Shown here: piece after piece, positions 17,831 to 25,634 of the stretch
Layout of the letters: each line of letters starts with the position of its first letter
Numbering within the stretch: position 1 is the first letter of the stretch
Position numbers and translations under genes: made by a program
Notes under the pieces: generated by a model
Told to the model about the DNA's origin: nothing
The model's database searches: none
What the model saw: the letters and a program-made list of their open reading frames with translations, nothing else
NCBI GenBank assembly: GCA_022793895.1
Contig: JAAWDS010000021.1
Span: forward strand, 1-48,615
Direction: 5' to 3'
Length of the DNA stretch: 48,615 bases
From: Provencibacterium sp.
GTDB lineage: Bacteria > Bacillota > Clostridia > Oscillospirales > Ruminococcaceae

Positions 17831-17926
17831 GCCGTTCCTTTTGTGGGAACGCGGGTTGAAATTTATCTATATTTTTATGGCGTTTCAGTCGTTCCTCCAG
17901 AATCCTGGGGGAACGTGGGTTGAAAT
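17831..17926 (+). CRISPR. Two degenerate type I-C-like CRISPR repeats with one interval
   Basis: A 32-nt repeat at 17831-17862 (GCCGTTCC...GGGAACG then CGGGTTGAAAT) resembles type I-C repeats, which end in TGAAAT after a short palindrome. A second copy at 17888-17926 shares the GTCGTTCC and GGGAACGTGGGTTGAAAT ends but carries 7 extra nt in the loop, which lengthens its hairpin. The interval is 25 nt if counted from the ends, shorter than usual for I-C. No more repeats follow. This is the position expected for an array downstream of cas2, so the cas7-cas4-cas1-cas2 stretch has probably been deleted together with most of the array. Confidence 0.7.
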
Positions 17927-18050
17927 AAGTGCGGTAAGCCTTGCTTCGGCGGGGCGGCCTGTAAACGGTTTTTCCGGCTTACAGGATAGAAATTGTAAAA
18001 CGCGCCGGTTTTTTGAAAAAACCATCCGCGCCGCTTCCCCGGCTTACAGA
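17927..18050. other. Non-coding stretch with nested palindromes
   Basis: Within the 479-nt gap between cas8c and the recombinase I see no gene. After the CRISPR remnant there are two further inverted repeats: CCTGTAAACGG with CCGGCTTACAGG around a T-rich loop, and GGTTTTTT with AAAAAACC. CTGTAAGCCGG occurs twice on the minus strand and resembles the CTGCAAGCCGGAGG word seen at the other dispersed repeats in this window. Confidence 0.5.
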
Positions 18051-18091
18051 AAAGGACGCGTTGCAGAATTTCATTCTGCAACGCGTCCTTT
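18051..18091. terminator. 19-bp perfect hairpin of the GCGTTGCA family
   Basis: Arms AAAGGACGCGTTGCAGAAT and ATTCTGCAACGCGTCCTTT pair perfectly around a 3-nt loop. The A-run before and T-run after suit a bidirectional intrinsic terminator. Its core recurs at 23876-23902 and, with compensatory changes, at 26563-26605. Confidence 0.7.
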
Positions 18092-18245
18092 CACGTGGTG
18101 AAGGGGCAAACCATCGAAGCGGTTCCCGCAAAGCGCAGGATGGCTTTTTTGTACAGAAATAGGGCCTATCCGGGTGTTTTCGGTTCTAAAAAGGGAGGCT
18201 GCCGCGCTATAATAGGCCATCCCAACAAGGAATCGGAGGCGCTTC

Positions 18246-19955
18246 ATGCAAAGTCAGGAAAACCGGCGGTTTGTTATCTACTCCCGCAAATCGAAGTTTA
18301 CCGGCAAGGGAGAAAGCATTGAAAATCAAGTGGAAATGTGCCGCCAATATCTTGCGGTCCACTATGGGGAAGAGGAAGCGGGAAAAGCCCTCGTCTATGA
18401 GGACGAGGGCTTTTCCGGAGGGACGCTGGAACGCCCGAATTTTAAGAGGATGATGAAGGACGCCCAAAGAGGCGGCTTTTCCGCCATTGTCGTCTACCGC
18501 TTGGATCGCATCAGCCGCAACATTGGGGATTTCGCGGCGCTGATTGAACGGCTGAACCGCTTGGGGACGGATTTCATCTCCATTAAAGAGCAGTTTGATA
18601 CCGGCAGCCCTATGGGGCGGGCGATGATGTATATCTCTTCGGTGTTTTCCCAGCTGGAGCGGGAGACCATTGCGGAGCGCATCCGCGATAATATGCGCGA
18701 GCTGGCCAAAACAGGCCGCTGGCTGGGCGGCGTCACCCCGACCGGCTACGAATCGGAGAGCGTCTTTCAGCCGGCGGCGGAGGGAAAGGCCAAAAGGCTC
18801 TGTAAGCTGAAGAGCATTCCGGAGGAGCTCCGGCTGGTGGAGCTGATTTTTGATACCTTTTTGGAGACCGGCTCGCTGACCCGGACGGACGCCTTCCTTT
18901 TGGAAAAGCGCTACCGGACCAAGCAGGGCCGTCCATTCACCCGCTTCGCCATCCGGGGGATATTGACCAATCCGGTCTATATGATAGCGGATGGGGACGC
19001 CTATCGCTACTTGACCAGCCGTTCGGCCGGCCTGTTTGCCGGGGAATCCGACTTTGACGGGCGGCGCGGGGTGATGGCCTATAACCGGACGCTTCAACAG
19101 CCGGGAAAGAACCATCAAATCAAACCGGTGGAGGAGTGGATCGTCTCGGTCGGGGAACACGAGGGGATTATTCCCGGTGCGAAGTGGGCGGCCGTTCAGG
19201 AAAGACTGGAGCGCAACCGTTCTAAAAGCTACCGCAATCCGCGCAGCCATGCGGCGCTGCTGTCCGGCCTGCTTTCCTGCGGGAGCTGCGGGGACTATAT
19301 GCGCCCGAAGCTCACGAGCCGCCAAACGGACGGCGGCGAACGGCTCTTCACCTATCTCTGCGGCACCAAGGAGCGTAGCCGCGGCCGCTGCTGCACGATG
19401 AAAAACGCCTGCGGCAATCTTTTGGACGCCGGGATTTTGGAAGAGCTGAAAAAGCTGGAATATGACCGCGCGCATTTCATCCGGCAATTGGATCAGGGCA
19501 GGCGCGCGCTGACGGGCGGACAGGAGGGCTGTGCGGCGGCGCTGGAAAGTCTAAACGCCCGGCTTTCTGAGAACGAAGAAACGATCCGGAGTCTGGTGGC
19601 GGCCTTCTCCAAGGCTTCCGGCACGGCGGCCGAAGGCTATATCCTGCGGCAGATTGAAGAGCTGCACGGCGAGGGGGAGGGGCTCCGAAAACAGCGGGAG
19701 GAGCTGGAATCCGAGGCGGTTTCCCACCGGCTGGACGGCGAGGAGGCGGAACGGATCCTTTCCGAGCTCGCCGGCTTGGAGTCTGTCGTCGGCCGCATGA
19801 GCGCGGAACAGAAGCGGGCGGCTGTCCGCGCTCTGGTCCGGCAGGCTGTTTGGGATGGGGAGAAGCTCCATCTCTATCTGTCCGGCAGCGCCGGCGCCTT
19901 TCGCCCTCCGCGTCCTTTAGACGGCGGGGAGCCGTTAAGAGAGGATAGCAAATGA
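18246..19955 (+). CDS. Large serine recombinase, SpoIVCA-like sigK-element excisionase
   Basis: 569 residues: a resolvase-type catalytic domain (residues ~8-155) with YSRKS supplying the nucleophile Ser16 and YRLDRISRN, then the recombinase domain (about 170-300), a zinc ribbon starting LLSCGSCGDYMRPK, and a coiled-coil C-terminal region. This is the layout of SpoIVCA and of phage integrases. It cuts and rejoins att sites by 2-bp staggered breaks through a phosphoserine link. The assignment to the sigK element rests on the next feature: its stop codon falls within AATGA, immediately followed in frame by the sigK 3' coding sequence. An ATG with AATCGGAGGC upstream is the start; TATAAT lies near 18214. 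Regulation by sporulation factors is not visible. Confidence 0.88.
   Translation: MQSQENRRFVIYSRKSKFTGKGESIENQVEMCRQYLAVHYGEEEAGKALVYEDEGFSGGTLERPNFKRMMKDAQRGGFSAIVVYRLDRISRNIGDFAALIERLNRLGTDFISIKEQFDTGSPMGRAMMYISSVFSQLERETIAERIRDNMRELAKTGRWLGGVTPTGYESESVFQPAAEGKAKRLCKLKSIPEELRLVELIFDTFLETGSLTRTDAFLLEKRYRTKQGRPFTRFAIRGILTNPVYMIADGDAYRYLTSRSAGLFAGESDFDGRRGVMAYNRTLQQPGKNHQIKPVEEWIVSVGEHEGIIPGAKWAAVQERLERNRSKSYRNPRSHAALLSGLLSCGSCGDYMRPKLTSRQTDGGERLFTYLCGTKERSRGRCCTMKNACGNLLDAGILEELKKLEYDRAHFIRQLDQGRRALTGGQEGCAAALESLNARLSENEETIRSLVAAFSKASGTAAEGYILRQIEELHGEGEGLRKQREELESEAVSHRLDGEEAERILSELAGLESVVGRMSAEQKRAAVRALVRQAVWDGEKLHLYLSGSAGAFRPPRPLDGGEPLREDSK
19951..19955 (+). other. Predicted att core of the sigK intervening element (AATGA)
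   Basis: AATGA here provides both the recombinase stop (TGA) and the codons for Asn-Glu of the conserved sigma-K segment ENEILMH. From memory, AATGA is also the short core reported at the B. subtilis skin junction. The element would lie to the left, with its partner site at the end of the sigK 5' part, which is not in this window. The exact crossover bases are inferred. Confidence 0.65.
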
Positions 19956-20322
19956 AATCCTAATGCACTTCCGCGGCCGCCGCAAGTTTGCGCAGGATGT
20001 GTTTATCAGCGACCCAATTGATACCGATAAGGATGGGAATTCGCTTTCTTTTCAGGACATCCTGACCGACGAGAGCAATATTTATGATGAAATCGATCTG
20101 CGCATTAAAAGCGAGCAGCTGCACCGTTTTATTGCGGGGGCACTGGAGCCGCGCGAAAGGGAAGTCCTCTATCTGCGCTATGGGCTGCACGGCGCCAAGC
20201 CGCTGACTCAGCGGGAGGTGGCGGCGAAGTTGGGGATTTCGCGCTCGTATGTATCGCGTATCGAGAAAAAGGCGGTTGAAACGCTCAAGGAGCTGTTTGG
20301 CCAACCGGCGGGGGAAGCGTAG
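19951..20322 (+). CDS. sigK: 3' part of the sigma-K gene (equivalent of spoIIIC)
   Basis: The frame reads NEILMHFRGRRKFAQDVFISDPI, matching sigma-K from the middle of region 2 onward, then region 4 with EPREREVLYLRYGL and the helix-turn-helix LTQREVAAKLGISRSYVSRIEKKA. Sigma-K directs late mother-cell transcription in sporulation. Region 1/2 with the pro-sequence is absent, and no promoter or Shine-Dalgarno site fits a separate product, so this is the downstream portion of a gene interrupted by an excisable element. An ATG at 19963 exists but would make a fragment without core-binding region 2. Excision would join it in frame to the missing 5' part. Confidence 0.85.
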   Translation, partial: NEILMHFRGRRKFAQDVFISDPIDTDKDGNSLSFQDILTDESNIYDEIDLRIKSEQLHRFIAGALEPREREVLYLRYGLHGAKPLTQREVAAKLGISRSYVSRIEKKAVETLKELFGQPAGEA

Positions 20323-20366
20323 AGATTCCTCCGCCGGCGTCTGCCGTTTATTTCCGCCCTCATCGA

Positions 20367-20395
20367 TTGAAAAGAGCGGCGCGGTATATTATAAT
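20367..20395 (+). promoter_or_regulatory. Sigma-A-type promoter for the YesM remnant
   Basis: TTGAAA at 20367-20372, a 17-nt spacer and TATAAT at 20390-20395. It lies 70 nt before the GTG start of the kinase remnant. Confidence 0.65.
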
Positions 20396-20464
20396 GGTTT
20401 CCACATGATGAAAACCGTTCTCTGCGCCCGTCCGGCAGGGAAAGACGTTTTAGGGGGGAGTCCG

Positions 20465-21685
20465 GTGAAGCCTTCCAACCTTCGGATGCAGACGCAGATC
20501 TTTATCTGGTATTCCGCTATCGTCCTCATCGTCGTTTCGGTGGTCGGAATCGGCGGCTTTAGCTATCTCGCGCGGACGCTCTCCGATCAGGAGAGGGGCA
20601 ACGCCCGGCAGCTCGCCGCGATGACCAACAGCCAATTGGACATGGTGTATAACGAGATGCAGAAAATATGTCTGACGGTCATCTTCAACCAAGGAGTGAC
20701 CGCCTGCCTCGATAAGATTTATGCGGAGATCGATGCGCCCGGCGGCCGTCCGGACTCGTTGCAGCAGACGGTGGAGCTGCGGACGCTGATCGGGAACCTG
20801 GTTTCGATCAACGGGCCCTTTCCCTCGCTTCATAACATCAACATCGTCTATCCGGAAGAAAATTTTCTGGTGGGGATCCAGAACGAGGCCACCGGCGACA
20901 TCTCCTCGCTGGTTCCGGAGACGCTGATCGATGCGCTGGAGAAGGCCGACGGCCGGGCGGTTATTCTGCCGCCGCACGACGACTACTGGCTGGAAAACAA
21001 AAAGCTCCCGGTGATCTCAGTCCTGCGTGAAAAGAAGGATATCTATGGGAACTCCTATGGATGGGTGGAGGTTCAACAGAAATATGAGGTTTTTGAGGAG
21101 GTCTGTTCAGCCAGCCTTAAAAATCAAAAGGCCGCATTGATGATTTACGACCGCTGGATGAATCTCATCTATCCCCCGCCGCAGGAGGAGGACGAGCGCT
21201 CCCGTCTGGTGCGGCAGGAGCTTTTAAGCTATCCGGGAAAGGAGCTCCCTTCGGAGCTGCAGCTGAACGACCAGTACTACAGCCTAAGCCGTTCCGGCGT
21301 CACCGGCTTTACGGCCGTCGCAGGCATGCCCTATGAGGAGCTGATGCAGCCGGTGCGCAAAATGCAGGCGATCTGGGGCTTCATGCTTCTGCTTCTGCTC
21401 GCCCTTTCGGTGGTGTTTACCCATTGGCTTTCCCACCGGATCGGTTCGCCGATCCAGGAGCTTTGCAAAACGGTGAACCGTCTGGAGTTTACGGCTGGGA
21501 AGCCGCCGGAGGGAGCCTTTCTGCGTACCCAATCGCTGACCAATTATGAGACCAGACGCCTGAACGAAGCCTTTATCAACATGCTGCGCCGGCTTCAGAC
21601 GGCGGCGGACGATCTGGCGAAAACGCGGGCGAATGAACGGGAGAGCTTTATTTATGCGCTTCAGGCGCAGATCAATCCACATTTT
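20465..21685 (+). pseudogene. Remnant of a YesM-type sensor histidine kinase (3' deleted)
   Basis: The first ~405 residues of a YesM-like kinase are intact: an N-terminal membrane helix (FIWYSAIVLIVVSVVGIGGF), a large extracellular sensor region, a second helix (WGFMLLLLLALSVVFTHWL), HAMP, and the start of the His-kinase domain ending ALQAQINPHF. Family members continue LYNTL at that point, but here the frame turns to unrelated residues at about 21685 because the DNA jumps into a response-regulator gene. The ATPase domain is therefore gone. I chose the GTG at 20465, which sits 5 nt after AGGGGGGAG. Reading continues in the shifted frame to a stop at 21806-21808, so a truncated membrane sensor may still be made. 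Confidence 0.85.
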
Positions 21686-21975
21686 TGGATCAGAAGGTGC
21701 GGTCGGTCGTTGGAATTTCGGACTTGGTGGAAACCTTCGGCTTTTCGCAGACCTATCTCATCCGGATTTTCCGGGAGGAATATGGCAGTTCGCCCATCGA
21801 ATATCTGATTATCCGGAAGATGGAGTATGCCAAGGAGCAGCTTCAAGGCTGTCCGGAAAAGACCGCCCGCGTAATTTCTGAGGAATTGGGATACAGCAGC
21901 CAATATTATTTTAGCCGGGCGTTCAAGAAGATTGAGGGCGTATCCCCCATTGAATATCGAAAATTGCTAAAATAG
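21686..21975 (+). pseudogene. C-terminal AraC-type DNA-binding domain of a YesN response regulator (5' deleted)
   Basis: About 96 residues in a frame shifted relative to the kinase: VGISDLVETFGFSQTYLIRIFREEYG and ISEELGYSSQYYFSRAFKKIEGVSPIEYRK, the two helix-turn-helix units of an AraC/XylS domain as found at the end of YesN regulators. The receiver domain and linker are missing. It lies directly after the broken kinase, so one deletion removed the end of yesM and the start of yesN. A TTG at 21685 could in principle start it but has no ribosome site. Confidence 0.85.
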
Positions 21976-21977
21976 AG

Positions 21978-22016
21978 AAAACAGGATCCCTATAAAATAG
22001 GGATCCTGTTTTATAA
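21978..22016 (+). terminator. Intrinsic terminator after the YesMN remnant
   Basis: Arms AAAACAGGATCCCTAT and ATAGGGATCCTGTTTT form a 16-bp perfect stem with an AAA loop, followed by a short AT-rich run. It lies just after the AraC-domain stop. Confidence 0.85.
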
Positions 22017-22116
22017 ATTACAAAAAACTGTAGGATATTGTATTTTTCATCGAAGCGGGCTGTAGTAAGATAAGGACATCCGAAATAGACCTTGAACATG
22101 TTGGGAGGGGATTTCT

Positions 22117-22911
22117 ATGAAAAAACGATGGGGAGCAGCCATCCTGTCCGCCGCGCTGGTCATGACCGGCCTAACAGCCTGCCAGGGCTCCTCCGGCAAG
22201 GAGGGCGAAGCGGCTTCGGCCGGTAAGGAAACGACGCTGACCTTCGGCGGCCCGAACGATTGGCTGGATGAATCGGTCGCAGAGGTCATCGGAAAATTTG
22301 AAGTGGAAACGGGGATTACGGTGGACATCCAGCGCCTGAGCGCGCAGACGGACACCATCATTCAGACCAAGCTGGCCACCAACGAATGCTACGACGTCTT
22401 TTTCCAGCATGGCGGCGGATATGCTTACACCTGGTTCCGCCCGCAGGTGAACTGCCTCGACCTCTCCGGCGAGGAACGGGCCTCTAAAATCAACGGCGGT
22501 ATCCGGGAGAGCATGCTGGATATAGAAGGGAAGCTGTTCTACCTCCCGTTCGGCGTCAATACGCTGGGGGTCATTTATAACAAGGACATCTATGAGGAGC
22601 TGGGCCTCTCCATCCCCACTGCTTGGGAAGAAACCCTGCAAAACTGCGCAGCGGCCAAGGAAGCGGGATACATCCCCTTCTATCTGGCGGCAAAGGATGT
22701 CTGGCCGATCACCGCCTGGCCGTTTGCCGAGTTTTCCTATGCCGTTCAAAGGGATCCCAGCCTGATGGGGAAGATCAATACCAACCAGGCGAAGTTTTCC
22801 GACGTCCAGGAATTGAGGGATTCGGGGAACCGGATCCAGGAGCTGCTGGTCTATCTGTTCGCCCAGAAGCACATTATCTCCGGGATGGTGGCCGGAGCGA
22901 TTAAAGGATAG
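22117..22911 (+). pseudogene. Sugar-binding lipoprotein fused by deletion to the tail of an ABC permease
   Basis: Residues 1 to about 240 are the first half of a carbohydrate ABC extracellular binding protein: a lipoprotein signal ending LTAC, then TLTFGGPNDWLDESVAEV, YDVFFQHGGG and FYLPFGVNTLGVIYNKDIYE. Such proteins normally have about 430 residues. The last ~20 residues, VYLFAQKHIISGMVAGAIKG, instead match the conserved C-terminus of UgpE/LacG-type sugar permeases. So one deletion, with its junction near 22840-22850, removed the end of the binding protein, the first permease and most of the second, by chance keeping the frame. The product is unlikely to transport anything. The YesMN remnant upstream is the usual regulator of such operons. 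Confidence 0.8.
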
Positions 22912-22920
22912 GAGGAGCCT

Positions 22921-23763
22921 ATGGATTATCCGGCCGTCTATACCGGGCATCTGTCCGAGACCATTCAGATTTCCCAGAACGTCTTTTTCCGGATGGGGAA
23001 CCTGCCGGTGCGGGATCAGTGCAACGCCGGCATCGTCGTCGGAACGCAGGGCATTCTGCTCATCGACCTGCCTGCGCAGGACCCGGAGGAGGAGATTTTG
23101 GAGGAGGCCGAGGGCTTCTTTGGGAAAAAGGTGACCCATATCCTCCTGACCCATGCGCACCCCGATCACCGAAACGGGCTGGCTATGCTGCGCCGGCGGG
23201 CTGTCACGCTGGTTTCCACCGCGGCCGGCAAAAGCGGGGTGGAACGCAGCTCCCCGGATTTTCGTGCGGAGAGCTGGCAGGTGGTAGGAACAGGGGATCG
23301 CTGGATGTTTGAGGATACCGCGTTCCGGTTCTGGTGTCCCGCCGCGCTGCCTGCCCATTCCCCCTGGGACCTGTGCGCCGTCCTGCCGGAGGAGCGCCTC
23401 ATTTTTACCGGGGATTTTTTGGTTCCCCCTTTTTATCTTTACACGCACGGGAGCAACTGGAAAAACTGGCATGCGGCGGTTCAGGACTTCCGGCAGACGT
23501 TTTGCGGAGCGCTGCTCTTGATGGGGCACGGCGATCCGCAGGCGCAGGAAGCTCTTCTTCCGGTCGTGGAGGGCTATCTTTCCCGGCTGGGGAAGCTCTC
23601 GGAGGACTATGCGCCCGGCCGGTTGGAGGCTCTCTGGGGCGGCCCGGCGTCCGATTTCCCGGAGGACATGAAGCGGCTCGTGCAGCTTACCGGCCAAGAG
23701 ACCGTCCGGCGGCAGCTGCGGGAAATCCAAGAGATGAGCGCGCTGGCTGTTCCTAGGAGATAG
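22921..23763 (+). CDS. Metallo-beta-lactamase-fold hydrolase
   Basis: 280 residues with the metal-binding HxHxDH motif as THAHPDHRNGL near residue 80, a GDFLVPPF block near 162 and GHGDPQAQE near 202, all at the expected spacing for a two-zinc MBL hydrolase. It is soluble with no signal peptide. GGAGGAG precedes the ATG only 9 nt after the preceding remnant, so it was probably the last gene of the sugar-transport operon, perhaps acting on a related metabolite. Substrate unknown. Confidence 0.85.
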   Translation: MDYPAVYTGHLSETIQISQNVFFRMGNLPVRDQCNAGIVVGTQGILLIDLPAQDPEEEILEEAEGFFGKKVTHILLTHAHPDHRNGLAMLRRRAVTLVSTAAGKSGVERSSPDFRAESWQVVGTGDRWMFEDTAFRFWCPAALPAHSPWDLCAVLPEERLIFTGDFLVPPFYLYTHGSNWKNWHAAVQDFRQTFCGALLLMGHGDPQAQEALLPVVEGYLSRLGKLSEDYAPGRLEALWGGPASDFPEDMKRLVQLTGQETVRRQLREIQEMSALAVPRR

Positions 23764-23875
23764 GGGGAACGCTCCGTGCTTTGGCCGGGGGAGGGGGCCT
23801 TTAGGTTCTCCCGCCGTCAGCGTTCCTCCTTTTCCCGCTCCTCTTTCGAGAGAAACAGCCAAAGGCGCACAAGAG

Positions 23876-23902
23876 GCGTTGCAGAATGGAATTCTGCAAC
23901 GC
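23876..23902. terminator. GCGTTGCA-family hairpin
   Basis: Arms GCGTTGCAGAAT and ATTCTGCAACGC (12 bp) around GGA, followed directly by the dispersed structured repeat. It lies between the convergent MBL and MuF genes and shares its core with the hairpin at 18051-18091. Confidence 0.6.
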
Positions 23903-23994
23903 GCCCTTTGGAAAAACGGTTTTCAGGGCGAAGAAACCGCCCTGAATTTCGCGCCTTATGGCGCGAAAACACCGTTTTTCTGGTTCCTGCAAGC
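23901..23994 (+). repeat. Dispersed structured repeat, copy A (94 nt)
   Basis: This 94-nt block matches 33656-33749 with 10 differences (about 89 % identical) and no gaps. It can fold as a three-way junction: an outer stem GGAAAAACGGT with ACCGTTTTTC, an inner hairpin TTCAGGGCG/CGCCCTGAA and a second hairpin TTTCGCGCC/GGCGCGAAA. Differences cluster in the loops. It ends in CTGCAAGC, a word that also occurs at other intergenic sites here. It is intergenic and non-coding, so it may be a small mobile palindromic element or a structured RNA. Confidence 0.8.
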
Positions 23995-24020
23995 CAGGGG
24001 ATCGCTCGGTTGGAGTTTTT

Positions 24021-25619
24021 TCATTTTGCAGCGCACCTGGCAAGAGCGCTGTTCCCCCGTTTAAAGCGGACGGTCATGCCGCGGCCTGTCCGTTCCCGTA
24101 TTTTCTTGTACACCTCCCACTGTAGAGAGAGGGGGACAAGCTGCTCGCGGATATCGAGGAGGACCTTCTGTTTGGTATTTTTCGGCAAGTTTTTCAGGCT
24201 TTTCCGGTATTGGTTCTTGAGCCTCCAAAGCAGGCTCCTGCGGCTGGAGGGGGAACTCAGCGTGTAGTTCTTCACCTCGGTGCTGCGCCCCTTTTTGTAG
24301 AGATCCGGCCGGGAGCTCCCCTTTCTGCCCAGCGGCGTCTCCTTGCTCTGGAGGAAAGAAACCTGTGTCCGGTGGCTGGGGTTCTCTTTAGCGATATCCC
24401 GTTCAGACTGCCTCCAGGATGGCCGTTGGGGGAGAGAGGCGTTATGGGTCAGCTGCCAGCCCGTTTGGTAGATGTCATAGGCCGCCATGGCAAACCCGAT
24501 AGCGCTCAGCCAGTGCTGGAGAGACAGCGGTTCCTCCGGAAAGAGCGCCTCTTTTCCCCGTTCCACCATTCCCAGCGTCAGCCAGTTGCTGATCGTGTAT
24601 AAATTCGGCTTCTCCAACATCTCCTCTGCGTTCCGCTGAAGCCCTTTCCAAAAGGCGCTGACCGTCCCAAAGGTCAGCCAGTCGAGCCAGCCGGAGAGCG
24701 TGCCGGATAAAAGCCGTTCCTCTTGGGCCTTCATCAGCTCCTTGAACAGCTGCAAGGCATCCTCCGGTATACGCAAAAGCGGGGTATACCAGTTCCAGGC
24801 TTGGAGGGATTCCTCTGCCGCCGGGGAGGAGGGATCGCCGGGACTCTCTTCTTCCGCTGCCGGAGCGTCGCCGTCCGTGGCCGGGGCCGCGTCATATACT
24901 GGAAGAACGATGCAGCGGCAGTTGGGGTGAAAGGGGGGAAGGCGCTCCTCTTCCTCTAGCTGCGCGAGGGTGAAAAGCCCCTCGGAATAGGAGCGGCACC
25001 GGTCGCAGAGGTTCGGCCCCTCCTCGGCATAAATCCGAAAGAGCGTGCCGGCGGGAGCGGCCTGCTGTAAAATCCGGTACCAGCCCGCTTGCAGGTAGCA
25101 GCGGCTCGCCTGGCCGTTCAGCCGCCCGGCCTTTTCTATAAAGAGTCCGCACAGGCTTTGCACCAGCGTCCGCGCGGAATCCGCCCTGCGAAGTCCCCTC
25201 TGCATTTTTTGGGAGAGCAGGGGGGCCGTCTCCTGAACAAAGAGGGCGAGCTGCGTATCCAGCGCTTTTTGAATCCGCTTCGGTCCATCCGTCATGCGCA
25301 GGGCTTCGCCATAGGCTTCTACGATGTCGTAGAGCTGGGCCTTCAGATAGTCCTTTTTTAAAAGAGAGGCTTTGCCCAGCGCCCGGCGCTCCCGTTCCCC
25401 CTGCGGCGATGGGAGCTGCGCCCTTTCGCGTGGTGTCAGGATGGTATCTGCGGGAAGCAGACTACCCTCCTTTTTCGGTTTCACTAAAAATTGCAGATAA
25501 AACCGTTCCACCTGCTGCTCAATCGCGGCGGTGGAAAGCCTAAGCTGCTGCGAAAAGATCGGCTCAAAGCCGGATGAAGCCTTCCGCTTCGTAAGTTCCT
25601 CTTGATTGCGTGCGGCCAA
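24021..25619 (-). CDS. MuF-type phage head protein with C-terminal nuclease-toxin domain, stand-alone
   Basis: 532 residues. Residues 1 to about 245 resemble phage minor head (Mu gpF-like) proteins: helical, ending in LCDRCRSYSEG and the cysteine signature PPFHPNCRCIVLP. Then come a Ser/Pro/Glu linker, a pretoxin region (DWLTFGTVSAFWKGLQ, NWLTLGMVERGKEAL, EPLSLQHWLSAIG), and a C-terminal ~110 residues with SSRPDLYKKGRSTEVKNYTL and KQKVLLDIREQ. The Asp of RPD and EVK fit a PD-(D/E)XK nuclease core. MuF proteins with such tails are known as polymorphic toxins of temperate phages. No portal, capsid or terminase gene and no immunity gene is nearby. Start is TTG at 25619, after AAGGAGGGGG. Two LexA-like sites overlap the promoter. 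Confidence 0.82.
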   Translation of the reverse strand: MAARNQEELTKRKASSGFEPIFSQQLRLSTAAIEQQVERFYLQFLVKPKKEGSLLPADTILTPRERAQLPSPQGERERRALGKASLLKKDYLKAQLYDIVEAYGEALRMTDGPKRIQKALDTQLALFVQETAPLLSQKMQRGLRRADSARTLVQSLCGLFIEKAGRLNGQASRCYLQAGWYRILQQAAPAGTLFRIYAEEGPNLCDRCRSYSEGLFTLAQLEEEERLPPFHPNCRCIVLPVYDAAPATDGDAPAAEEESPGDPSSPAAEESLQAWNWYTPLLRIPEDALQLFKELMKAQEERLLSGTLSGWLDWLTFGTVSAFWKGLQRNAEEMLEKPNLYTISNWLTLGMVERGKEALFPEEPLSLQHWLSAIGFAMAAYDIYQTGWQLTHNASLPQRPSWRQSERDIAKENPSHRTQVSFLQSKETPLGRKGSSRPDLYKKGRSTEVKNYTLSSPSSRRSLLWRLKNQYRKSLKNLPKNTKQKVLLDIREQLVPLSLQWEVYKKIRERTGRGMTVRFKRGNSALARCAAK

Positions 25620-25634
25620 GCGTCCCCCTCCTTA

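Noticed and set aside
17767-18245. 5' part of sigK just upstream of the recombinase, which would make a minimal element
   Set aside because: None of the frames there shows sigma region 2; the stretch holds CRISPR remnants and hairpins only.
18246-19955. Recombinase as part of a Tn4451-like conjugative transposon
   Set aside because: The in-frame sigma-K sequence starting at the recombinase stop is a better explanation, and no mobilisation or cargo genes flank it on the right.
22171-23862. 563-codon minus-strand frame across the lipoprotein and MBL genes
   Set aside because: It spans two unrelated + strand genes and the gap between them; the protein has no recognisable motif.
23764-24020. 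Possible immunity gene downstream of the MuF toxin
   Set aside because: The only frames there read through the GCGTTGCA hairpin and the 94-nt repeat, with no ribosome site or plausible protein composition.
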